Shown: positions 1 to 8,680, counted from the first letter of the stretch. The stretch: DNA of 19,868 nt from CAZKUR01 sp964556005 (GCA_964556005.1 CAZKUR010000072.1:1-19868); one strand, 5' to 3'. Notes: a model not told the origin generated them from the letters alone. Translations and numbers: made by a program.

Positions 1-357
1 AATTAATTTTGAACTGTTGAAAACGGCCTTTCTAATTTTCTTTTTGAAAAAAGAGGAATGATCTAAAATGCAATTATCAAAATTAACGGAGAATCCGAAA
101 TCGTTGCAGTCTTCAAAACGAACACCTAATACTTTGCAGTTAGTGAATTGTACACCGTTGAATGTTGTACCGGAAACTTTGACGATGCTTAAATTACATT
201 CAACGAAATTACAATCTATAAATACAATTTCGGAGATATCCGAATTGTAAAAGCTGCAATTTGTGAATGTGCAATTTTCGTACTCGCCTTTTTTTAAAAG
301 ACTTTTTTCAAAATTCTTTTTTTTAAAATTCTTATCGGAAATGTATAAGCTTTCCAT
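1..357 (-). CDS. Pentapeptide-repeat protein (C-terminus outside window)
   Basis: The minus-strand frame is open from ATG at 357 to the window edge (119 codons, no stop). It has regularly spaced units of the type C-x-F-x-x-C-x-F/L, for example YENCTFTNCSFYNSD, FIDCNFVECNL, QFTNCKVLGVRFEDC and NFDNCILDHSSF. This is the five-residue period of the right-handed quadrilateral beta-helix in pentapeptide-repeat proteins. The Cys-rich form resembles the Qnr/McbG-like branch, but what is visible cannot assign a DNA-gyrase-protecting role. A Lys-rich head of about 25 residues precedes the repeats. No strong Shine-Dalgarno is seen upstream, where the leader is T/A-rich. The DinB gene ends 60 bp upstream on the same strand, so co-transcription is possible. 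Family call is firm; function is unknown. Confidence 0.8.
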   Translation of the reverse strand, partial: MESLYISDKNFKKKNFEKSLLKKGEYENCTFTNCSFYNSDISEIVFIDCNFVECNLSIVKVSGTTFNGVQFTNCKVLGVRFEDCNDFGFSVNFDNCILDHSSFFKKKIRKAVFNSSKLI

Positions 358-417
358 AATTTTTTTTATTAAACTGTTTTAAATTTTTTATAATCTTAAG
401 TGATGCTTTAAAGTATA

Positions 418-924
418 TCAAGGATTAAGTTTTTCTTTTGCCTGTTTAACATAAACCGAACCCAAATCAACATTTTGCCTTAGAATCAAATTTAGCTGTC
501 CCGTATGATGCTGAACATGACGCATATTATACAGAATCAATTCAATAATAGGAAGATCAATCGAACCAAACTTATAGTGTTGATTAGCTTTCTCGTCTGT
601 TAAATTTTTTATGGCTGTTTTGCATTTATTGCGGCAATGTTTGCAATAACTTTTCAATTCATCTTTTGTATAAACGCGTTCAGGGAGAATACCTTCCGGG
701 TCAAGTTCCGAAAGCCCAAATGGAGACGGAGGGTTGTAATTATCGGGCGATTCGGATAAATAAAAATCTAGGAAGAAAAGAGTATGAAATGCAATGTACC
801 AAAAATCTTGAAATTTTGAATTGGTACTCCAAACATCTTCCGGACATGATAATAAAGCATTTTCAAGCATTTCAATTGAAGCGCCTAATTGGGACCATAT
901 AATTTTTTTCAGCGAATTTTCCAA
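418..924 (-). CDS. DinB/DUF664-family four-helix protein
   Basis: The 168-residue protein has the DinB fold pattern: an N-terminal amphipathic helix, WYIAFHTLFFLDFYL around residues 42-56, and a C-terminal NMRHVQHHTGQLN at 133-145. The three-histidine metal site is probably H47, H136 and H140. Family members are small metal-binding proteins, some being thiol-dependent (bacillithiol or mycothiol) transferases; the substrate here cannot be told. The start is TTG, supported by GGAGG five bases upstream, a much better start signal than any inner ATG. The C-terminal 'HHxGQLNLILRQ' stretch is typical of the family. It precedes the pentapeptide gene on the same strand by 60 bp. Confidence 0.82.
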   Translation of the reverse strand: MENSLKKIIWSQLGASIEMLENALLSCPEDVWSTNSKFQDFWYIAFHTLFFLDFYLSESPDNYNPPSPFGLSELDPEGILPERVYTKDELKSYCKHCRNKCKTAIKNLTDEKANQHYKFGSIDLPIIELILYNMRHVQHHTGQLNLILRQNVDLGSVYVKQAKEKLNP

Positions 925-996
925 TTTATCCTCCGGCTTAATAATTAAAAGTATTTCGATTTATAGACAAGGGTTTTTTTACCCATTATTAATTTA

Positions 997-1233
997 TTAC
1001 AAGGTAAATCCTCTTCCAAGAGTTAAGCAAAATAGAATAAATAAAATAGCAACTGCCAAATTGAAGGAAAAAGAGTTTGATTTAATTTTGTAAGAATCAA
1101 CTTTTATTCTGTCTTTAGGGCTTACGGAAATAACAGGTATTGAAGCTAATATTTCTAATAATCCGTGTAGTGCAGTCATCTCTTTAAAGGTTATAAAAAA
1201 ATCCTCCAACGGCGGCTGATATTGTAGCAGCAA
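997..1233 (-). CDS. Uncertain small frame with C-terminal membrane segment
   Basis: This is a 78-codon frame opening with TTG (an ATG follows 18 codons later). The end of the protein is hydrophobic (SFNLAVAILFILFCLTLG, about residues 56-73), as in a single-pass membrane protein. I do not recognise the family. No clear Shine-Dalgarno supports either start. It may be the surviving C-terminus of a disrupted gene together with the frame at 1238-1372, since the two adjoin in different phases. It could also be a chance frame. Confidence 0.2.
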   Translation of the reverse strand: MLLQYQPPLEDFFITFKEMTALHGLLEILASIPVISVSPKDRIKVDSYKIKSNSFSFNLAVAILFILFCLTLGRGFTL

Positions 1234-1237
1234 AATA

Positions 1238-1372
1238 TTAATAGCAAATAGATTGCCTTAATGGAAATTCGAGAATAATTAAATTGAATTTCCTAAATTC
1301 TACTCTGTTCAGCTTAATAAAAATATAATACGCTGTGATACCAACAATTAAAAGGAGTATTTTACCAAACAT
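1238..1372 (-). CDS. Possible 44-residue membrane peptide
   Basis: ATG at 1372 begins a frame of 44 residues with one hydrophobic segment (KILLLIVGITAYYIFIK, residues 4-20) followed by a basic, amphipathic tail. It starts four bases past the stop codon of the DUF3795 remnant, so translational coupling is conceivable. No family is recognised. It could be real, or the head of a gene whose remainder is out of frame at 997-1233. Confidence 0.25.
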   Translation of the reverse strand: MFGKILLLIVGITAYYIFIKLNRVEFRKFNLIILEFPLRQSICY

Positions 1373-1376
1373 TTTG

Positions 1377-1580
1377 TTATTTATTTTCCAGGCCTATTAC
1401 TTTTCCATGTATTATCCAAACATATTTTAATTCCCCGAAATACAGATTATTCGTTTCAAGGAAGAAAATTTTGGTGGAAATAATATTTAAATGTGTTTTT
1501 GTTTTATCGACTTCACCGGTGGATAAATAAATTTGGCAGCTTTGACAGGTTAGGCCGTAATAAGAATTAACTTCATTCAT
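1377..1580 (-). pseudogene. DUF3795 N-terminal remnant
   Basis: Residues 8-23 read YGLTCQSCQIYLSTGE, matching the N-terminal signature of DUF3795 proteins (typically YCGLxCxxCPIYLATRE). Those proteins are Cys-rich, usually over 100 residues, and probably bind metal. Here the first Cys is Tyr, the Pro is Gln, and after about residue 26 the family match ends, with a stop at residue 68. The ATG at 1580 is chosen over the upstream ATG at 1619 because AGAGGAG lies about seven bases before it and the family begins there. The intact ribosome binding site on a truncated, mutated frame points to decay of a once-active gene. A short divergent real protein is the alternative. Confidence 0.55.
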
Positions 1581-1891
1581 TAAAAAATCTCCTCTGAATG
1601 CTTTTAAAGAAGATTTCAATTACACAAATATCTTTTTAATTACGTCTTATTCGGGATTTAGAGAAGTTGTCATCTATATAATGTATAACTCCAAACCGGA
1701 AAATTAATAAAATATTTGTGGATAATTAATAAAAGCAATAATAATCTATTGTTTTATTTTATTATTCTCAATAAGAACCTTTTTATTGATTCCAATTACC
1801 ACCCGTATACTAATTTTCTGCTAAGTTCCCTCAAAATTTTTTCCGTTATCTAATTTCATTTTTGTATATTTTATAATTAAAACTATTTGAT

Positions 1892-2824
1892 TTGAATTTG
1901 GATAGTCAGCACAAAAATATTGTGGAAAGTGCATCGAGAGGAATTAAATCGACTCTTGTCGGAATTATTTTCAGCATCTTTCTTGCAATTATAAAAGGAG
2001 CGGCAGGAATCCTTGGAAATTCTTATGCATTGATTGCAGATGCAATTGAATCCGGTTCGGATGTTATTACTTCGTTGATCGTATTAATCGGAATTAAAAT
2101 TGCCGCTAAACCTGCCGATCATGATCATCCCTACGGGCACGGTAAAGCAGAACCGATTACGGCGACTGTAATTGCATCTGCACTGTTCGTTGCTGCAGTA
2201 GTAATAATAATTGAAAGCATTCATGAAATTATTTTACCCAAGCATACTCCTGCGCCTTTTACATTGATTGTTTTAATTGTCGTTATCGCTATAAAAGAAG
2301 GACTTTTTAGATTTGTCTATAAAGTCGGCGATGAAGTCGGTAGTAATGCAGTGATGAACGATGCCTGGCATCATAGAAGCGACGCTATTACTTCAAGCGC
2401 CGTTTTTATCGGTATCTCTATCGCAATAATCGGAGGTAAAGGGTACGAACAAGCCGACGATTACGCTGCTCTTTTTGCCTCGGCTATAATTTTATTTAAT
2501 GCATTCAGGCTGTGGAAGCCTGCATTTATGGAGATAATGGATACAGCGCCATCGCCCGAAAAAACTCAGCAGGTTCGTGAAGTTGCCGAAAAAGTAGAAG
2601 GAGTCATGGCAATAGATAAATGTTATTTAAGAAAAATGGGTTTCGAGTATTACGTCGATATTCACGTTATTGTAAACGGCGATATTTCCGTATTGGAAGG
2701 GCATGAAATTGGGCATAAAGTAAAAGAAAGCCTGAGGCAAAATTTCCCAAAAATTTCCGACGTACTCGTCCATATCGAGCCTTCCCAGCTTAACGCCGCA
2801 CTCATCAAAAACAAATTGGGTTAA
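1892..2824 (+). CDS. Cation diffusion facilitator (CDF) metal exporter
   Basis: A 310-residue inner-membrane CDF protein that exchanges a divalent metal, probably Zn or Fe, for protons. The transport-site residues align with FieF: E53 and D57 in TM2 (ADAIESGSD), H160 and D164 in TM5 (WHHRSD). The loop motif HPYGHGKAE at 79-87 and a cytoplasmic ferredoxin-like domain from about residue 215 to the end are present. E replaces the first Asp of FieF, as is common in one branch of the family, so metal identity is uncertain. Six membrane segments lie within about residues 20-205. The start is TTG at 1892; an in-frame TAA at 1874 limits extension, and no Shine-Dalgarno is evident. The gene stands alone, 247 bp before the sucrose operon. 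Confidence 0.9.
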   Translation: MNLDSQHKNIVESASRGIKSTLVGIIFSIFLAIIKGAAGILGNSYALIADAIESGSDVITSLIVLIGIKIAAKPADHDHPYGHGKAEPITATVIASALFVAAVVIIIESIHEIILPKHTPAPFTLIVLIVVIAIKEGLFRFVYKVGDEVGSNAVMNDAWHHRSDAITSSAVFIGISIAIIGGKGYEQADDYAALFASAIILFNAFRLWKPAFMEIMDTAPSPEKTQQVREVAEKVEGVMAIDKCYLRKMGFEYYVDIHVIVNGDISVLEGHEIGHKVKESLRQNFPKISDVLVHIEPSQLNAALIKNKLG

Positions 2825-3010
2825 AATCATTTCATTAACTAATCTTGTAATCTTTCTCTGACGAACATCAATCAGCCTTTTGTTTACTTACCGAAGGTTG
2901 GCGAAAATCTTTAATTTTTTAATCCCGCTTTAGTGAGGCTCGCTATCGGTGTTAAACAATCTGAAGCGGCTTTTAATCTTACAATCTTCCTATATAGTGC
3001 TAACCCTAAC

Positions 3011-3050
3011 TTGAGTTTCAATTAAAATTTCTTATTATTATGAAATTTTA
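3011..3050 (+). promoter_or_regulatory. Candidate promoter with overlapping palindrome before sucrose operon
   Basis: TTGAGT at 3011-3016 and TATTAT at 3033-3038 are 16 bp apart and could act as -35/-10 elements. A perfect inverted repeat with 9-bp arms (TAAAATTTC at 3023-3031 and GAAATTTTA at 3042-3050) spans the -10 candidate. It ends 21 bp before the kinase ATG. An operator fits this geometry; an AT-rich chance palindrome is possible. Confidence 0.3.
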
Positions 3051-3071
3051 AATCCCTGAGAAAGTAGATTT

Positions 3072-3965
3072 ATGAAGAGAATAACCGCAATAGGTGAAAT
3101 TCTTTTTGATGTTTATCCGGAAAGAAGAAAGCTTGGCGGAGCCCCGTTTAATTTTATTTACCATGTTAGAAAGCTCACGGCGCAAGGCAATTTTATAAGC
3201 AGAATAGGCAAAGATGAATTTGGAAATGAAATTATAAGCTTTCTGAAAGATAACGGTTTTTCTTTAGCGGGGATTCAAATAGATGAAGAGCATAAGACAG
3301 GAATTGCAAAGCCGGTGTTAAGCGATGATAAAATTCCGGAATGGTCGATTGAAGAATACTCGGCTTATGATTTTATCGAATATAACAGCGAAGTTGAAAA
3401 AATAATCGAAGAAACCGCTTGTATTTATTTCGGAACTTTAGCCCAGCGCAATCCAAAATCAAGAGGTACAATTCAAAAAATTTTTAATCAAAAAAATAAA
3501 ATATTCTTTTGCGATCTGAACATTAGGCAGAATTTTTATTCGCCGGAATTAATTGAACAATGCCTGAATGCTGCCGATGTTCTGAAATTAAATTCCGATG
3601 AGATGAAGTTGGTTAATGAAATAATTCTGAAAGAAAAATTTGATGAATCCAAAACGCCGGAAAAAATTAAAGAAAAATTCGGAATTGATTTATTGTGTAT
3701 TACAAACGGTTCTGAAGGTGCGAGAATATTCGGTGAAGAAAAAGTCAGCGTCTATAGCGTAAAAATACCCGAAGATGAACTTGTCGATACTGTTGGCGCA
3801 GGCGATGCATTTGCTTCAATTTTATGTATAGGCTATTTGAAGGAATGGAACGTCGAAAGAATAAACAAATTAGCTTCTGAATTTGCTGGTGGGATTGTTA
3901 AGATTAACGGCGCCCTTCCGGGTGACGATTCGATTTATGAAAAATTTAAAAATAAGATAACCTGA
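3072..3965 (+). CDS. PfkB-family sugar kinase, probable fructokinase
   Basis: A 297-residue ribokinase/PfkB-fold kinase. N-terminal GEILFDVYP (8-16) and the sugar-contact motif GGAPFN (22-27) are characteristic of bacterial fructokinases. The signature DTVGAGDAF (239-247) supplies the anion hole and catalytic base D245. The expected reaction is ATP + fructose to fructose-6-phosphate in the cytoplasm. It is first in an operon with sucrose-phosphate synthase/phosphatase (7 bp downstream) and sucrose synthase. Fructose freed by sucrose synthase would therefore be fed back as F6P, the substrate of sucrose-phosphate synthase. A GAGAAAG ribosome binding site lies about 10 bp before the ATG. Family is sure; fructose specificity rests on motif and context. 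Confidence 0.88.
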   Translation: MKRITAIGEILFDVYPERRKLGGAPFNFIYHVRKLTAQGNFISRIGKDEFGNEIISFLKDNGFSLAGIQIDEEHKTGIAKPVLSDDKIPEWSIEEYSAYDFIEYNSEVEKIIEETACIYFGTLAQRNPKSRGTIQKIFNQKNKIFFCDLNIRQNFYSPELIEQCLNAADVLKLNSDEMKLVNEIILKEKFDESKTPEKIKEKFGIDLLCITNGSEGARIFGEEKVSVYSVKIPEDELVDTVGAGDAFASILCIGYLKEWNVERINKLASEFAGGIVKINGALPGDDSIYEKFKNKIT

Positions 3966-3972
3966 TCAGAAT

Positions 3973-6162
3973 ATGAGTAGTGTCGATAATAAAGGTTTAT
4001 ATATTCAGTTGTACAGCATACACGGCTTAATTCGCTGCAACGACCCGGAACTCGGCAGGGACGCCGATACGGGAGGACAGGTTAAATATGTTTTAGAGCT
4101 TGCAAAAACTTTAAGCGAATACCCGGAAGTTGAAAAAGTCGAACTGGTGACGCGTTTGATTAAAGATAAAAACTTATCTTCCGATTACTCGCAGCCGGTT
4201 GAAAAATTTAATGATAAATTCAGTATTGTTAGAATTCGCTGCGGCGGCGGAAAATATATCCGTAAAGAATTGTTATGGAACCACCTCGAAGAGTTTGTAG
4301 ATAAAAGCATTAAGTATATCAAGATGTCCGGCAGGCTTCCCGATATAATTCACAGCCACTATGCCGATGCCGGTTACGTCTGCAGCGAGCTTACAAAATT
4401 TTTTGGTATTCCGTTTATTCACACAGGCCATTCGCTTGGGAAACAAAAATTGAAAAAGCTCCTCGCAGATAATGTATCCCCGGAAGATATTGAAAAAAGA
4501 TATAAGATAACCCACCGCATCAATGTAGAAGAAGATGTAATTTATTTTGCCGATATCATCGTTACCAGCACACGCCAGGAAATTCAAATGCAGTACGGCG
4601 AATACAATAATACAAACGATGAAAAATTCCGCGTTATTCCTCCCGGCGTCGATCTTGATCAGTACTATCCGTATTCCGAGAGCCGAGGCAGTGATGATGA
4701 ATCTGAAAAATGGAAGAATAGAATTAGGGAGAAATTGCATAAGTTTTTTGTTAATATAGATAAGCCGTTAATACTAAGCATATGCCGGCCCGATAAACGG
4801 AAAAATATTTCCGGTTTAATTACCGCATTCGGTGAAGATGCGGGGCTACAGGCAAAAGCTAATCTTGCAATCTTTGCAGGGATTAGGGAAGACATTCAGG
4901 AAATGCCGGATAACGAAAGGGAAGTACTGACTGAAATTTTATTATTAATTGATAAGTATAATTTATACGGAAAGCTTGCAATTCCTAAAAGGCATGATAC
5001 ACAACATGAAGTGCCGCAGCTTTACAGGATTGCTGCAGAGTCCGGTGGAATTTTTGTCAATGCCGCATTAACCGAACCGTTCGGCTTAACGCTTATAGAA
5101 GCTGCCGCATCGGGTATTCCCGTCGTAGCAACCGATGACGGCGGCCCGGAGGATATTATCGGCAACTGCAAGCATGGGATACTTGTAGACGTTTCAGATT
5201 CCAAGAATATATCCGCAGCTTTGAATGATCTTCTTGATAATAAAAATAAATGGAAAGAATTTTCGGAAAACGGCATCAAAAATGTGAAAAAATTCTACAC
5301 ATGGAAAGCGTATACTGAAAAATATCTCGAGGAGGTAAAAAAATTGCTGAGCAGGGAATTGACAAAAAAAGATACCTTTGCCCTTGTTGGTAAAAATTTA
5401 TTAACCATGGGAAAAATTATCGTAACCGATATCGACAATACATTGCTTGGTGATCAAAATTCTCTCTGCGAATTTTTATCTTTACTGGATAACGTTCGGC
5501 CGAAAATCGGTTTTGCAGTTGCGACCGGGCGGACAGTCCAATCCGCATTTAATATCCTGAAAGAAAATAATGTACAATTACCCGATGTTATTATTTCATC
5601 GGTCGGGTCCGAGATATATTATAATTATCACGGCGAATTGATTTATTCAAAGGGATGGGAAGCGCACATTTCTTATATGTGGAACAGGAACAGGATAAAA
5701 GAATTACTATCGGCTTTCGGTTGGCTTCAGTACCAGGAAGAAGATACGCAGAGAAAATTCAAAATCAGTTATTATACAAGTGAAAACCAGGACAACATTC
5801 AGAAAGTAAAAGAAATTTTAATGAATAATAAAATAAAAGCTAACGTTATTTTCAGCCATGGACAGTATCTCGACATTCTCCCTTACCGCGCTTCGAAAGG
5901 CAAAGCAATTAGATACTTATGCTACAGGTGGAATATTCCATATGAAAATATTTTGGTAGCCGGGGATTCCGGCAACGATGAAGAAATGCTGAAAGGAGAT
6001 TTGCTTGGAGTTGTCGTGGCAAATTACAGCGTTGAACTGGAAAAGCTTAAAGACAGTAAAAGAGTTTATTTTGCACACCGCAATTTTGCAGGCGGAATAA
6101 TTGAAGGAATTAAACATTATAATTTTCTGGAAGATAATAAAGGAGTCGATGTTGAGCAATAA
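3973..6162 (+). CDS. sps: Bifunctional sucrose-phosphate synthase / sucrose-phosphatase
   Basis: 729 residues in two domains. Residues 1 to about 465 form a GT-B, GT4-family glycosyltransferase with the SPS start motif SIHGLIRCNDPELGRDADTG and the E-x7-E nucleotide-sugar motif at E368/E376 (TEPFGLTLIE). Residues 479-729 form a HAD hydrolase of the sucrose-phosphatase type. Its catalytic DIDNT (D486 nucleophile, D488 acid/base), SSVGSE and GDSGNDEEM (D665, D669 for Mg) are all intact. In some cyanobacterial SPS proteins this domain has lost its catalytic residues, so here synthesis and dephosphorylation are probably done by one polypeptide: NDP-glucose + F6P to sucrose-6-P to sucrose + Pi. It is second in the operon, and its last 14 bases overlap the sucrose synthase start. 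Confidence 0.93.
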   Translation: MSSVDNKGLYIQLYSIHGLIRCNDPELGRDADTGGQVKYVLELAKTLSEYPEVEKVELVTRLIKDKNLSSDYSQPVEKFNDKFSIVRIRCGGGKYIRKELLWNHLEEFVDKSIKYIKMSGRLPDIIHSHYADAGYVCSELTKFFGIPFIHTGHSLGKQKLKKLLADNVSPEDIEKRYKITHRINVEEDVIYFADIIVTSTRQEIQMQYGEYNNTNDEKFRVIPPGVDLDQYYPYSESRGSDDESEKWKNRIREKLHKFFVNIDKPLILSICRPDKRKNISGLITAFGEDAGLQAKANLAIFAGIREDIQEMPDNEREVLTEILLLIDKYNLYGKLAIPKRHDTQHEVPQLYRIAAESGGIFVNAALTEPFGLTLIEAAASGIPVVATDDGGPEDIIGNCKHGILVDVSDSKNISAALNDLLDNKNKWKEFSENGIKNVKKFYTWKAYTEKYLEEVKKLLSRELTKKDTFALVGKNLLTMGKIIVTDIDNTLLGDQNSLCEFLSLLDNVRPKIGFAVATGRTVQSAFNILKENNVQLPDVIISSVGSEIYYNYHGELIYSKGWEAHISYMWNRNRIKELLSAFGWLQYQEEDTQRKFKISYYTSENQDNIQKVKEILMNNKIKANVIFSHGQYLDILPYRASKGKAIRYLCYRWNIPYENILVAGDSGNDEEMLKGDLLGVVVANYSVELEKLKDSKRVYFAHRNFAGGIIEGIKHYNFLEDNKGVDVEQ

Positions 6163-8545
6163 AATTATCTCTATTGTTGAAGAAAATAAAATCGATTTTT
6201 TCAGGTTTCTTAACAAGGTTGCTGCCAAAGAAAGTAAACTGCTGGTAAAAGGCAATCTCATGGAAATTTTTAGAGAATTTCAAAAAGATAACAATTCAGC
6301 AAATCATAAGGCAATTGAAGAAGTTATTAAAACAGTTACCGAGTCTGTTACAAGAGGCAGCTTTATATACCTGGAAACCAGGGAGAAAATAGGCGACTGC
6401 GACTTTTACGCTTTTAATATTGAAGAGACTTATTACGAAAAAATATCTATACTGGAATATTTAAAGCTGAAAGAAGATTTCGTTAACCCGCATGCTGGTA
6501 ACGATATTTTAACTTTAAACTTCACCACTTTTTACGATAAGTTCCCGAGCATTCGAGAACCGAAAAGTATCGGGCGCGGAGTGGAATATTTAAATAGATA
6601 TCTTTCCAGCCGCATGTTTACCGAACCGGAAAAGCTGAGAAAAGCCTTGTTTGAATTTTTGTTTGTGCATAAATATAAATCGCAGCAGTTGGTTCTTAAC
6701 GGGAGAATCAATACCCCTGAAATTTTAAGCGGCAACCTGGATAAGGCAATTAAGTATTTGCGGAAAAAAAACGAGGATGAACCGTTCATAAAATTTCAGA
6801 ACGATCTTCAAGCTCTCGGTTTTGAAAGAGGGCTCGGCAATACTGCGGGTTCAATTGTTGAAAGCCTGGAACAATTGGACAGGCTGCTGCAGTCGCCGGA
6901 CTATTTTGCATTGCAGGAATTTCTTTCGGGTATCCCGATGATTTTTAATATCGCTATTATTTCTCCCCACGGATTTTTCGGCCAAGAAGGAGTGCTCGGT
7001 AAACCCGATACCGGTGGCCAGGTTGTGTATATTCTCGATCAGGTAAAGGCTTTGGAAAATGAATTGTTTGAATCGCTGCGTGAAGCCGGGATCGATGCAA
7101 AACCTAAAATAATTATTTTAACCAGGCTCATTCCAAATGCGGGCGACACAAAATGCAATCAAAGACTGGAAAAAGTTCATGAAACAAAAAACTCATGGAT
7201 TTTAAGGGTGCCGTTTAGATCTTTTAATAAAAACGTTACGGATAACTGGATTTCGCGGTTTGAAATCTGGCCTTACCTGGAAACTTTTGCCGAAGATGCG
7301 TATAAAGAATTGCTTGCCGAATTCGGGGAAAGGCCGGATCTTGTAATTGGAAATTATTCCGATGGAAATATGATAGCTTATATTCTTTCCCGGAAGTTCG
7401 GTGTAACGCAGTGCAATATCGCTCATGCTCTTGAGAAGAGTAAATATCTTTACAGCGCCATGTACTGGAAACACCTTGAAGATCAATATCATTTCTCAAT
7501 ACAATTTACAGCAGATCTTATTGCTATGAATGCGGCCAACTTTATAATTACTTCTTCATACCAGGAAGTTGCCGGTACCGAGGAGAATATCGGGCAGTAT
7601 GAATCTTACAGGCAATTTACCATGCCTGAACTTTACAGAGTAGTTGGCGGCATAAACTTGTTCCATCCGAAGTTTAACATTGTCCCGCCGGGCGTAAACA
7701 CTAAAATTTATTTTCCTTATTATGAAGAAGAGCAGAGACTCAAGGAAACCCGTACCGATTTAAATGGTCTGCTTTTTGAAAATGCCGATGACCCGGATGT
7801 GGTCGGGAAAATAGAAAATCCTGATTTAATTCCTATCTTTTCAATGGCGAGGCTTGATAAAATAAAAAATTTAACCGGCCTCGTTAGCTGGTTCGGTGAA
7901 AGTAAAAAGTTAAGAGATATTTCTAATTTAATTATCGTTGCAGGCAACGTCGATCCTGATAAATCCGGCGACAGCGAGGAAAAAGAACAGATTCATATTA
8001 TGCATGATTTGATAAATAGGTATAAGCTGCATAATAAAATCAGGTGGATAGGAAAGCTTTTCAGGAAAGACCAGGCCGGGGAAGTCTACAGGCTTATTGC
8101 CGATAAAAGAGGAATATTTGTTCAGCCTGCTTTGTTCGAGGGTTTCGGACTTACTGTTCTCGAAGCAATGAGATCCGGTTTGCCTGTCTTCGGAACTTTG
8201 TATGGCGGCCCTTCGGAAATAATTGAAGATGAAATTTCAGGGTTTCATATCGATCCGATTGACTCGGCAGGAACAATTAAAAAGATTTTGCTTTTTTTGA
8301 ATGCTTGTAAAAAAGATAAAAGAAACTGGGAGAGAATATCTAAAAAAGCAATCAAGAGAGTCGAAACCGAGTATAACTGGGAACTATATGCAAAAAAGCT
8401 TCTTTCATTCGCAAAGATTTACGGATTCTGGAGATACACTTCCGACATCGAAATGGAAGAAATGAATTCATACCTCGATGTAATTTATCATTTATTGTAT
8501 AAGCCGAGGGCAAGGCAGATACTGGATATTCATAATAACAGATAA
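6149..8545 (+). CDS. susA: Sucrose synthase
   Basis: 798 residues, the usual family length of about 800. It catalyses reversible sucrose + NDP to NDP-glucose + fructose. N-terminal regulatory domains cover about 1-250. The GT-B catalytic core contains the hallmark HGFFGQEG and KPDTGGQVVYILDQVKALE, and E-x7-E at E664/E672 (FEGFGLTVLE). The start at 6149 is preferred over the upstream in-frame ATG at 6101: AAAGGAG lies three bases before it, it gives the standard N-terminus, and it overlaps the preceding gene by only 14 nt, suggesting coupled translation. Plant enzymes carry Q and N at two UDP-binding positions (Q648 and N654 in Arabidopsis SUS1). By alignment these are L637 and A643 here, as in ADP-preferring bacterial enzymes. 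A glycogen or ADP-glucose link is therefore plausible. Confidence 0.95.
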   Translation: MLSNKIISIVEENKIDFFRFLNKVAAKESKLLVKGNLMEIFREFQKDNNSANHKAIEEVIKTVTESVTRGSFIYLETREKIGDCDFYAFNIEETYYEKISILEYLKLKEDFVNPHAGNDILTLNFTTFYDKFPSIREPKSIGRGVEYLNRYLSSRMFTEPEKLRKALFEFLFVHKYKSQQLVLNGRINTPEILSGNLDKAIKYLRKKNEDEPFIKFQNDLQALGFERGLGNTAGSIVESLEQLDRLLQSPDYFALQEFLSGIPMIFNIAIISPHGFFGQEGVLGKPDTGGQVVYILDQVKALENELFESLREAGIDAKPKIIILTRLIPNAGDTKCNQRLEKVHETKNSWILRVPFRSFNKNVTDNWISRFEIWPYLETFAEDAYKELLAEFGERPDLVIGNYSDGNMIAYILSRKFGVTQCNIAHALEKSKYLYSAMYWKHLEDQYHFSIQFTADLIAMNAANFIITSSYQEVAGTEENIGQYESYRQFTMPELYRVVGGINLFHPKFNIVPPGVNTKIYFPYYEEEQRLKETRTDLNGLLFENADDPDVVGKIENPDLIPIFSMARLDKIKNLTGLVSWFGESKKLRDISNLIIVAGNVDPDKSGDSEEKEQIHIMHDLINRYKLHNKIRWIGKLFRKDQAGEVYRLIADKRGIFVQPALFEGFGLTVLEAMRSGLPVFGTLYGGPSEIIEDEISGFHIDPIDSAGTIKKILLFLNACKKDKRNWERISKKAIKRVETEYNWELYAKKLLSFAKIYGFWRYTSDIEMEEMNSYLDVIYHLLYKPRARQILDIHNNR

Positions 8546-8680
8546 TTGATGCTTGAAAATTGCAAATCAGATTATAAATTAAAAACTTGAGTTATTACTC
8601 ATAATTAATTTCTAACTTATAATTACATTTAAATTTTATTATCTAAAAAAACATTTTTCTTTTAAAAAATTATCTTGAGA

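Larger units (their letters stand above)
925..1891. other. Gene-poor stretch with gene debris
   Basis: No full-length recognisable gene is seen between the DinB gene and the CDF transporter. On the minus strand there are three short frames, listed separately: a DUF3795 remnant, a 44-residue membrane-like peptide, and a 78-codon frame. About 270 bp (1620-1891) is very AT-rich and serves as leader for the CDF gene. No hairpin terminator or tRNA was seen. Confidence 0.5.

Noticed and set aside
1660..1690. Third possible copy of the AGAGAT element (GTTGTCATCTATATA)
   Set aside because: The match is short, has several mismatches and no inverted partner arm nearby.
2881..2990. GC-richer patch CCCGCTTTAGTGAGGCTCGC resembling the 16.5-kb repeats
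   Set aside because: Only the CCCGCTTTAG core is shared (inverse at 16554-16563) and no palindrome is formed; too short to call a repeat copy.
4273..5279. Long minus-strand and out-of-frame open frames within the SPS gene
   Set aside because: These are shadows of a strongly conserved coding frame; they show no family motifs or ribosome binding sites.
6101..6148. Upstream in-frame ATG for sucrose synthase
   Set aside because: It lies deep within the preceding gene without a ribosome binding site; ATG 6149 has AAAGGAG and gives the standard family N-terminus.
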